Of a DNA stretch of 64,000 nucleotides, positions 35,100 to 45,350 are shown one piece after another. A model generated the notes under the pieces. The model ran no database searches. It saw only the letters and a program-made list of their open reading frames with translations, and was not told where the DNA came from. Position 1 is the first letter of the stretch, and every line of letters starts with the position of its first letter. The translations under genes were made by a program, and so were the position numbers. This DNA is from Plasmopara viticola (Eukaryota; Oomycota; Peronosporomycetes; Peronosporales; Peronosporaceae): the NCBI GenBank assembly GCA_001695595.3, contig MBPM02000003.1, forward strand, positions 620,001-684,000. Reading direction: 5' to 3'.

Positions 35100-37970
35100 T
35101 TGCTAATCTCACGCGATTAATAGCTCCGAGATTCTTGACTTCGATTCAAATGAGAAATGATGCGTTTTGTTGAATACATTTTCATAACCGGACATTACTT
35201 GGGATAAGTAATCATTTGTTAAGCATAAATGTATTAACCAATGAAACCGGTTTCTGAATTGTTTTATCTGTTTCTTTGTATTTGTTTTCATAAAGGTTTA
35301 GATACAAAATTTATCGCAATAATCATTCTCTACTTGGTCGATTATGTCCTCGCATCCTCGATCCAATAAATCGATAAACACTGAGTCAAACCACCGATCA
35401 TAGCAGTGACACTCACCGTAACGGGGCCCAGTGTATGCGGTAGATGTCCTAGTAGAATATTAAGATTCCCAACGCTAACTGTATCAGAAGCAGTTTTACT
35501 ATCATGCAAAGTAGTACTCGGTGATGTTGTTCCAACTCCTAGACGCCCATTAATGTAAAAAAAATATCTCAGTTGAGTTACTGACTACGCACCGCAAGTC
35601 TTTATGAGTAAAATTGCTTATCCAAGTAGTATTTATACTTGTTGCGTTGTTGTTGCGTTAATCTTAATGCAAAAACCTATTGGAGCCACATTGTTTGATT
35701 GCAACTCTATGACTTTTTGGTATGAATCATCAACATACTTTAAGGAACCAGAGAAAGTAGCTCTAGCGTTGACTGAAGCATTGACAGCAATAGCTCCAAT
35801 TGATAAACAACGTAAAGTTTCTGATAAACTTTGCATTTTTTATTAACTGGATCCATAAACAATATAAAATTTTATTGGTCGCTGCCTGAGTCAGAAACAG
35901 CCGCAGGTGCTGTTCTTGACATAATCTTACTATGTGGGGCATGCCATCACTAAGAGCATTTCTATAATCAATTTCTGCAGCGTTTTATTGACCATTTGCA
36001 CTAGTCATAGTCCGTATATTCAATCCGAAAGCGCTTGCATTAGTACTTCCGATAGTCGTTTAAGTATCAAAGCTCATTAAAGTTGTTTGTGCAATATTCG
36101 TGATGCTCCGGTTTGAGTCAGCTACAAGAGCTTTGCTTGAAATTGCCATCCCAGTAGTCGCTTCGGATGAATAGTTTACTGAAGTATCCGACGACGTATT
36201 GAATGTTCCATCAAGTTTTATTCCGCCGTTGCGCGTTATGATTTAAATTATCACCAGAAGTATCGCACTGCAATCTTCAAGGATTATTTTTTGTAAGAAA
36301 TTAGTTTAACTTCTCAAAGAGCCAAAATCCTGAGCACCACCGCCATTTTAGATCGTATATCTAAAGATACTCAATGAAGCTGTATTATAATTGATGTAGG
36401 AGTAGTTCCATTTGTTATCGTGAGCGAAGTCGGTAGTGTTAAGTCTCCAGTCGGTTTGATATTTGGTTGCAATGCAATCCTTAATGTCCCAGTTAATGAT
36501 GTTGTACTTAGCGGTGAACTTCCAGATACTAGTCTCGATGAACTAATTGCCATTCTTTCGGATTAACTTGTCTAAAAAACGAAATCGGTTGCTGTATAGT
36601 TCCAAAATAAGCATTTACTTTGTTGAGCTGGAACAAAACGCAAGTTAATTTTCCATTCGTGGAACTGAATGATGCCAATTTGCACTTTAACTTGAAGTGA
36701 TTGCATCGTTACTTGTTGAACTAGACAGCGTTCCAAGCGAAGTGATATTAGGCTGAGGAGCGGTTTGGAGCGTTCCGATTATTGCTATAGTTGTAAGAGT
36801 CGCTTAAGCTCCAATCGATGATATATTTGATTGAGCTGCTGTTGATATTGTATGTTAGCTAATAAAGTACTTGCTAATAGCATAGTTGCTTTGAAAATTC
36901 TCGATCGCGGACAGATTTAAGATTTGGAAGCATTATCGAGTCAATATAATAATGCATGTATTGTTTTCTATCACAAATTTATAAGCATAATCAAGAAATT
37001 CGAGTCTGTAAATTAAACATTATTAGAGTCTTGAACAACAATGCTTAGAGTAATATTGGTGTATGCTCCAATGTTAACCGAGAGCCATTGGTACTCAGGT
37101 GGCTGTATTCAGATATACCGAATATAAAATGTCTCTTAAGGACTAAACTATGTCATGATATCAGGTTATTTGCTCACCTGATTGGTAATGAGAATACAAC
37201 GAATCAAAGAACTGCTGACGGGATTAACTTGTGGAGAGATATTGCTCAAAAAGGCTCGATTTGTTGTTTGAATGCTCGATGGGTATGTTGTTGAACTGAA
37301 TCCAATTTCATTTGGAAATTACTCTTTAGAACAGTGATTTGGCAGTATTAATAGCAATTGGGAATCCACTAACGGTTTATGAGTACAAATTAGTTAATCG
37401 ACGAAAATATCCACTGGGAACAGAAGTTGGTGTTGCTAAGCATGTAATTTCGCGAGATTAAATTGCTCGATATACACAGCATTAATATCGGGATAATTTA
37501 TCAAATATGCACCGATATTAATAAAGTGAGACTTCATGCAGTTTAATATATCCTCGTACGAATGATTTTCGTCTGGACGGGTAATGAAAACCGTTGGATA
37601 AGCTGGTGCGGTTCTGCGGTTGGAACTATAAGGCTAAGCATGTTATTGACGTACAGACTTCCACTAACCTTAATTTGTGAGCTGTAGATCTGCAGGCTTG
37701 ACAGAGCAATTTCCTGATTGGTGAAATATACGCTTGATTTGTTAAATTGAATCTTAAAGAATTGTTTATGCCATTGGGAACACTGTTACTTCGATTAAAA
37801 ACTCTCAGCTTGTCATTGTTGACCGTAGTCCGTATATGTATTTGACGGGAGATCATTTGAAAAAAATTCTTTCCGAATTCTTTCAAAGTGTTGCTTGACA
37901 AAGAGTATAAACAACATATTCCTCGTTTCAGATGCTGTTTGTTTGTAATAAATACAGATAGCATATTGAT
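35100..37970 (-). pseudogene. Fibre-like protein of Polinton-like element, copy 2 (decayed)
   Basis: Homologous to the fibre-like gene of copy 1 but on the opposite strand. Text such as GVGTTSPSTTLH (about 35,539-35,504), PNITSLGTLSS (about 36,750-36,718) and TLPTSLTITNGTTPT (about 36,450-36,400) gives the alternating NITSxGTL/TGDLTLP pattern of long trimeric fibres, ending in the GVGTTSP module. The start lies near 37,970-38,060, after an upstream minus frame (38,064-38,297) that might be its N-terminus. About 1.7 kb of the central region seen in copy 1 is missing. Stops and indels show it is dead. Confidence 0.55.
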
Positions 37971-38419
37971 TTTACTCCAGATAGATTAAAAGTCTTCAAT
38001 CTTAGCTGTGTTCGCATTTTGATTTTGCTTTGTGAATAACAATGTAATCAGAATGCAATCAAATTATCTTGTCAGTAGCAAAAAAACTTTGAGGTATGTA
38101 ATTTGTTGACGTCCTTCGTGTCTTTCACGAGGAAAGAAATGACCTTTTTGATAAAAGAAAACACAAATAAACTCTCTGTAGCTTATTATCGTTGAAATAA
38201 TCATCAGTAATAACGATTTGTAAATCATATGTAGTCTCTTTAAAAGCATCAATACTTGAAGGAGCATCAGATCATAAAACGTTACAAAACTTTGCAAGTT
38301 TTCTTTGATGTAATCATATAACCACTAATGCTCGAATATCCCTATTCAAATACATTTGCAAACGGTGATAACAACAAATAACGAGTCGATCGGAATGACA
38401 GAGTAATATTTAGATGGCT

Positions 38420-39640
38420 ATAATCAAGTAAAAGATGATCTTTTTAGAGAATACATTGACAACTTTTGGTTAGCGGATGAGATACTATTTCCTAAGGGGT
38501 CAAAAAAAATGATGAGAAAACATATCTCCTTGGTAAATATGTAGCAATCCTGGGTAAGAATCGGAAGAGAATCAGTCCGTCTATTAAGCGTCGCGCTCAT
38601 GAAAATGCTAATTGGCTTGGAGTCCTTATTTATATTGCGGACAGGAATAGAGATCGACCTGTATCTGAGGATATTACACTCAAGTCCGTCAATTTGTAAT
38701 CGATTCCAAAGAGCTAATTTGACTTCGTGAGCATTCAGGGTATGGGTAGTCAAAAGGGACGTCTAGGTGTTTTAACCTATGAATTTGATAAACACCAAGG
38801 TGCTCCTAGCTTAGGAAATGACAAGCGTCGTTTATAAAGAAAATATAATTGCTTCGACGAGCTTTTTGATTGTGTTTCACATAAGATGGGTTCGAAAGCT
38901 ATAAAGTGCAATGTCCTGATCTCAGGAGAAACTCTCTCTAATCAGCTGCCCACATCAGCCAGAAGTGCTTATTTAAACCATCAAATAATCGTGTCATAAA
39001 AGAGAATATTACTCGTCATCAAGGCTCCAAGGCTATTCCGGAGATCTTGAGCTTTAGCAGGAGGTGAGATATGTGCTCGAAGGGTCTTCTTAAGAGATAA
39101 AAACAAAGGCATTTGCATTGTAAGTTTAGAGCGCAGAATATGATGCATGTTATGGTTATATGCAAGTAAAAAAGAATGATTACATTTTGTACTTTGTTTC
39201 TTAATATGTTTTCTGTAATATACATCGAAGATTCTTGATTCCTTTGCAAATGAATATAAGTAGCACAATAAACAATGGTGTACAAACAAATAACAATAAT
39301 ATTACCGAAAAAAACTGAGAAAGCAGCTGCATTTGAGTCTATTTCTTTGACATCAGCTCAACCAAAAGGTGGCTCGGTTAACGTTTTTGTACATCCTGAA
39401 TTTGAAGGAATGTCGAAGCAGCTAAAAAGCATGGCAAAGAAACTCGAGTAACAGCTCAAGATGTTCACAATGTGTGTGTTGCGTCAAGAACCCAGGAAGC
39501 TTACGTGAGAGTACTGGAAAACGTATTTGGCGACTTTCAAGTTGAGCCTGCAAATTTTGAGCAAACTTTGGTTAAATCACTAAGGTCACGTACATCGCTC
39601 TAAGCACTTGTTGTATGCCAATTAAAAGCACTGTCTTCGT
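38420..39640 (+). pseudogene. Unknown gene Z of Polinton-like element, copy 2 (decayed)
   Basis: Plus-strand fragments include NRKRISPSIKRRAHENANWL (about 38,553-38,612), YEFDKHQGAPSLGNDKRR (about 38,780-38,834) and, further on, FVHPEFEGMSKQLKSMAKKL (about 39,390-39,449). The first two are basic and could bind nucleic acid. The sequence is homologous to 15,706-17,110. It is convergent with the integrase gene. The two parts might be two small genes. I do not recognise a family. Confidence 0.4.
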
Positions 39641-39879
39641 GAAATCCTGACGGTTCTTTTTTTACAGTCCCTTATTCTCTTCAGACAGCTTTTCTTTTCC
39701 TATAAATTAAAAATAGTTCCTTTTTGTTCATTTTTGTTTTAGTGATGTTATAGTGCTAAGTGCAGTAATCGCCTTTTTGCTTCTCTGGTGCATAGTGTGT
39801 CGGTTTTGGTGATTGATATTCAGGCCATCTTCATATTTCTGATGTTATCTTTGGATTTGAAGTACAATGTCTCTAAATT

Positions 39880-40790
39880 TGACATCCTGTTCTCGTTAAT
39901 ACATCTGAGATTGTCTTGCGGCTCGTAAGTGTTACCACTGTCAGCGTATCCTTTCCATTTCACTAGATGATTAGTTTTACCATTTGCGTCCTACTTGTGG
40001 TCCAAATTTTTTTACTTCCCAGATCTAATTCTTTTCAGCAGATTGGACAATTTTGATCGCTTGCTGGCTGGTACAGTGTACGATTGTTCTTCGGTTTGAT
40101 TCCAACCCGATATCCATCGTTACCAATTACTTTGTATACTGTTCTGCTCTAATCATAGAATTCTATTGTATCGTCTATTTGATTTTTCTCGACACCTGCT
40201 CCAATACTTGCTGCTTATGTCTTAGATGAGTTTAAATAATCTCACCTTTCATATCATATGGTGTTGCGTGGATTGCACTGTGCTCGATTAAATTAGAACT
40301 TTTAATTAAATCCATAAGCAATTTCTGAGTCAATTTCTTTGGATTTACTTTGACGATTACCTGTTTTATAGTTCGGTTAAATCGTTTATGTTAAACGAGG
40401 TATCAATGCTCTTGCTATAGTGCCCTATGGTTTGAGATCTAACAAGTCAAAGACTTCTTTGCCAAGAAACTCTTTTTCATTATCCGACGTTATAACATTT
40501 ACGTTGTGTTTCTTCAAAGATTGTTATTACGCATGTAGTATAGATGATGACTGCTTGTTTGGTAATACCTATGCAAAACCAACTATTAATTGATTTTTTA
40601 ATTAATGATGGCTAAGTTTTTAGTGTTCTTATAGAAGGCCAAATTTATTTGCCAGCTATAAGAATTCTGTGACACAATTTTAAATGGTTCATCCTTCGTA
40701 CGTTTTTCTTGATATTCTTGTATACTTGATTGTTTTGCATACCATTATTTCACTTATTTGAGGGTCTTGGATGATTTTTTTTTTTTTTTA
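39880..40790 (-). pseudogene. Polinton-type integrase with C-terminal chromodomain (decayed)
   Basis: On the minus strand, broken fragments follow the order of a retroviral-type integrase of Polintons. A WQINLAF-like start of the core (about 40,660) stands where the first catalytic Asp would be. Next comes ITSDNEKEFLG (about 40,490-40,458), with the second catalytic Asp in the usual DNGKEF context. After an SH3-like linker the chain closes with a chromodomain containing HLVKWKGYADSGNTYEP (about 39,980-39,930). Chromodomain-bearing integrases of this form occur in Polintons and in chromoviral Gypsy elements. The neighbouring protein-primed polymerase favours Polinton. Several stops and frameshifts are present. 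Confidence 0.7.
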
Positions 40791-40929
40791 TACAGTTTGC
40801 TGCTGATATGAAATCAGTCTATGAATTATGATAGAGCTTGGTGAGTCTTAAGTCAGAAATCTTTGCATCAGGACTTGATTTTGATGGGATCGTTGTAATA
40901 TCATCTTTTAACACCTTCTCCTTATCTTA

Positions 40930-43900
40930 GTATTAATTGAACCCTATCAATTCCTCTGATTATGTAATAATATTTCGCGCTTTTCATCAATACGGAAGCC
41001 TTTGTTTGTTGCAGACAAAGTAATGTGTTTTTCAAAGATGCTTTATAATGCATCCGTATACAATAGCCAGCAATTTTTCCAGCTGATTGTTGAACATTCT
41101 TCTCTGATAGTATTTGCTTATGACTCTTGTCACAATCCTAACAGATATAGTCTCTGCTTGCGAGTGATACAATCGCTTTGCCTCTAAATATTTCCTTAAC
41201 AAACTCGAAGCGCGTCGATCTAATTGAGCATTATCATTTTATCTCAACCACAGTCTACCAACTCGCCAATATTTGTATGCTGCAATTCTACTTTGATTAT
41301 ATCAACCACATTTTTCGTCGCTCTAATTTCCAGTACCATGAATTGGATTCAGATATAGCATACATCGCATTTGGCGATGAGAGCCATTCGAAAACCCAAT
41401 TAAATTAGAACTTCGTGATCACTATAAACAGCACCAATATGATTGATTTCCTAGAAAGGAAACTATTCATTTTAATTCGTTGCTTGCTGTTCGTAATCTC
41501 GTATATGTCCGTACTGGTTGGACCAAGTGAAAAAATACAATTGCTCAATTGCAGTCGAAATTTTATTCTCATCTGATTGATAATCAACTTCCTTGTGCTT
41601 TGTCTCATCCATGATACATCGTCCAATTGAACCTTCATTTCCAGCAAACTTCATCGTCTCAACTAATACTCTGCTAACATGATTAATATTACCTTTTTGG
41701 CGTGCATCGGATACAGTATTTATACATTTTTCTTGAATGGTCGAGACTCATATGCTTTGATGAATGAAAACGTCTTGGTGATTTCCATTCCGTGTTGTAT
41801 ATACAATTCTAGTGGTGGTGCATAGACCAACATCTTCTCACCTAAATAGCCACCAATAAGCTTTCTAGATGGTGTACTCTTTTCTAGTCTTGTTGTATGC
41901 TACTAATGACCGATTCACCAGATTGATCAAACTCAATGTTTTTGAAAAATAGTGTCATCTTACCGAAATACTATTTCAATGCTCTGAAATTCCAACATTA
42001 CATTTAAGAAATCCGAATAGCTTATTTTTCATGATATTATCAATGATGCCGTCATATGCTGTAATAGTACTTAAATGGTCACAAGGCATCGAATTGCCTG
42101 AAGCCCATAATTATAAAGCATTGGCATCATACCCAATTATCTTCTTCACAACCTTCGATTTGCTGTGTCTGATAAATGTCTCATTTGCTTCCGGATAACA
42201 ATAGAAAATGCTCGATGGATCTCCAGCAATGTTTGCTTCATTTCGAAGTGAATGTCTTTGTATTCTTCATCAATGGACAATAGAAGCCAATTTGTATAAG
42301 CTTTCGTAAGTTTGTAGTCTTTATCTGAAATGCTCGACATATCTTAGCGAGCTAGATTACAACTGGTACAACTTATTTGATATAACCATTGATTTGGCCT
42401 TTGTTGCTAATGACACGGTCAGCAGATGCGTGTGACTTATTCAATTGACAATTGCGATACCAAACACATATAATTTTACTTGGCTAAGATCAATTATCAA
42501 GTCAGACTTGCGATTTGGTTCAGCGTCTTGCTTTTTATATACATTATAGTGATGGTTAGGAACTTGAATGCTGTATCCGGTGTTTGGTTAGGTTGTTTAA
42601 AATTTCTGTATACTATTTGCTATGTAATTAATGCAGCGAGTTCTGGAAGAGACACGCCTGTGAATATGTCTAGCCTCGATAGTATCTACGCTGATACTTG
42701 ATGCTTTACAAATGGAGCTACATCAAGGTCGTTATACCAAACAAGTAAGTTCCTTATGACTTTTATATTAAAACGATTCCAAACAAACTTCATGCGTTCA
42801 TAACCTTCATTCACTGATCTTCGTGTTTCTCAGCTTCGAGACAAGACAAATGTTTCTTATGACGGTAATCCAGTTTCATTTAGCTTATCGAATGTTTTCA
42901 TGTACTTGTAAGGGGAATTACCTTTTGACAACTCGCGAATGCATCGAATTTTATCCATACATTTGCTCTTGCCTATATTTGCTCTCAAGTATGAATCGTA
43001 GGTTTTCCTCACTAATCTAATAGCTAATGTCAAACACTATCAACTTATCCGTAGCAATGCACATATAGCCAGAACTTTTGATGACTATTCGCAGGTTATC
43101 GCAGCCAATTACATCAAAGAAAAATTGCGTGATGAAGTAAATGTCATATTTACTTGAATTAGAACCAAAAAGAGGTACTTAACTGATGGACTCGTCAATT
43201 GCTGTACGTTCTTTGTCAAGTGTCTTCTATCTAATTTCTCTAAGCGTTCGTAGAAAAAATACATAACTATATATATATGTATATTTTATTAATTTATTGT
43301 ATAAACGTTCTATTAATTTTGGAGATGTTGCTTCAAAGAAACTATTCCTTTAAAGATCTATTAAAGACCTTTTTTAAAAACCGATTTTTTAGGTTTTGCA
43401 TCAACTGAAGCAATTGCATTGCTTTAATTAAAGATGTTTCTACTATTTTTTATCGATCGTAATGATCACCGTTTGTACCGATTGGTAAAACTTTTTGTAG
43501 AAAATTTTTCTTGTTCTTGTTGCAACCAAATATCTTTTCGACGATCGTACTAAAACATTTTCGATACTAGCTGATATGGATCTTTATTTATAAAACATCT
43601 CACTTCTTCAGTCAAGCGACTACAGATTGATACACTGACAGCTTGATGTTCGTTTGTTTCACCCGATTTGTTTTCGATGACAATCGTTGGCCTAGTTTTG
43701 AGTCGGATGTTGATTTTGCATTACCAATCGAGTTATCTTCAAATTCACAAAATTTGTATCCATCGAGTGGCCCGAGGATTGCTTCCAAATATTATACGAT
43801 GAAATGGTCAAGGAAAAAGTCCTTTATATTTAACCCATTTTGGCATATATCGAATAAATTTTGTTGCCTGATAGTGTTGATTTTGGTAGAATAGCTTCTA

Positions 43901-44900
43901 GTCTTTCGGATTCGCATATTTTTTATTGTGATCTTTTAGCACACCCAAAAAAACATCTCACATATTGAGTAAACATATTTGCCCATAGCTTGATTAATAT
44001 CAGTGATATGCATCGCGTGTCCATTGTATTCAAAAATGTTGATTTTTACTCGAATGATTCGTCTGAAGCTCGTATTTTGAAAACTTTCGATGTTTCCAGA
44101 TCCAAGCTCGTATTTCGAAAACTTTCGATGTTTCCAGACCCATTTCAAACACATTATTATCAACTTTGCAGCATTTCTCAAGCTCATTGTATTTATGGAT
44201 ATCGATGGAATTAATGCTTTAGATGTAGCTACAAAGTACTTTATTTTCCGAATTCAAATACTTTAAAATCGATGATTCACCGCAGAGGATCCGTCCATAT
44301 TCTTTCTTAGGCTCGCCTTGCAACTGTTAAGCAATTCAGTGATACATGAATTTGTTTTCTGTTTCAGGAAAGTTTAAAAAGTGTCGATCATCCGTTATTG
44401 CTTTTGGAAAAACTACTTCGCTATCACCAAGAGATTGGTTTTTATAGTAGATCACGACCTTATAAACGTTGATTTTCTGGAGTTTAACAGGAGTAGAGAT
44501 CATAGCATAGACGTCTTTAAATCTAATGTGATCCATACTTCTGAATTATATATCTTTGTTAGAGTTGATAGCGAATGGCTGGTCGAATATAGACGTATTT
44601 AATCGCGGTCGGTATTCGTAGTCGAACGCTTCTTCGAAACAATTGGCGATCAGCTTGTATGCTAATCAAACATTCACTTTGAATGCTTTGTCTTGCTAAG
44701 CCAAGACAATTTTTTTGTTTCTAAAAGAATGATTGTTGAGAGATTTTCAAATATACAAGATTCTACAAACTTGGTCTTTGGAGTTTTACAAGTTTAAATT
44801 ATTAATGCGTGTGTTTGATAAGCTGATTTTGATTTTTTCTTTATCAATTTTAAAGCATCTCAAAACCAGCTTGATGCTAGATGGCTTCAAAATACTACTA
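40930..44900 (-). pseudogene. Protein-primed DNA polymerase B of Polinton type (decayed, with internal inversion)
   Basis: On the minus strand, text around 41,880-41,770 (GGYLGEKMLVYAPPLELY) and 41,750-41,560 (YESRPFKK, VLVETMKFAGNEGSIGR) corresponds to the finger region with motif B of type-B polymerases, and DIYEITNSKQRIKMN follows (about 41,510-41,465). The expected next segment, with a motif C-like LDSDIAYIAF, is found on the plus strand instead (about 41,235-41,380). The minus strand resumes at about 41,200 with FRGKAIVSLASRDYIC and the C-terminal KNVQQSAGKIAG. The gene therefore carries a roughly 200-bp inversion. The upstream part (42,000-44,900) holds further minus fragments without clear exonuclease motifs. 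The family uses a terminal protein as primer. Confidence 0.65.
44066..44138. repeat. Tandem duplication, period 38 bp
   Basis: Two copies of a 35-bp unit starting AAGCTCGTATTTYGAAAACT (44,066-44,100 and 44,104-44,138) are separated by TCC and differ at a single base. The duplication lies inside the dead polymerase region. Confidence 0.85.
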
Positions 44901-45169
44901 ATTTACATAACACGTCCCCGTTTATTATAAATTGAAACTCGATACGAGTTTCTCCAAACTTTCAATGAAATCCTTAGTTTCAGAAGCTGATTGAATGCAT
45001 CCGAAAATTTTGCCATATTATTCTTATCTATTGGTCGAGAAAGTTGACAAAAATGATAAAATTAAAATATCGTACGTATATGCTTATTAAAGAAGTATCA
45101 AGATAAAACTATTTGGTACGTATATAAACAAAATGAAAAAAATAAAAAAATATATTTTAATTCAGATTT

Positions 45170-45350
45170 TTCTGCGTTTCTCTGCTATGCCCCGAACCGT
45201 CGCGATTTTTTGGTGCTGTAATAATTCAAGAAAGCTTTATTTAGATAAAGAGCGAGGAAAGTCAGATTGGTGATGCCTGGTAGAAATGGGGTGTGAAATG
45301 GGTAGCTAGAGCTGAGAGGTTATAAAAAGGTCTCTAGGGTTTGGCAAGAG
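45170..45350 (+). repeat. Dispersed repeat R, copy 5 (fragment)
   Basis: It contains CTATGCCCCGAACCGTCGCGA and TTTTTTGGTGCTGTAAT, then GGAAAGTCAGATTGG and AGGTCTCTAGGGTT, in the same order as the other R copies (for example the reverse complement of 29,990-30,080). It lies just outside the right end of Polinton-like copy 2. Confidence 0.5.

Larger units (their letters stand above)
32760..44940. mobile_element. Decayed Polinton/Maverick-like element, copy 2
   Basis: An AT-rich region of about 12 kb containing, from left to right: an unassigned AT-rich part with a possible structural gene (+), a fibre-like gene (-), unknown gene Z (+), an integrase with chromodomain (-) and a protein-primed DNA polymerase B (-). 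Polymerase B plus a retroviral-type integrase with chromodomain is the defining pair of Polintons/Mavericks, which are known in oomycetes. All genes are broken by frequent stops and indels, so the insertion is old. No FtsK/HerA-type ATPase, cysteine protease or terminal inverted repeats were recognised, so the boundaries are approximate. Confidence 0.65.

Noticed and set aside
39880..40790. Gypsy chromovirus integrase
   Set aside because: No Gypsy reverse transcriptase or RNase H lies upstream. The adjoining gene is a protein-primed polymerase B, as in Polintons.
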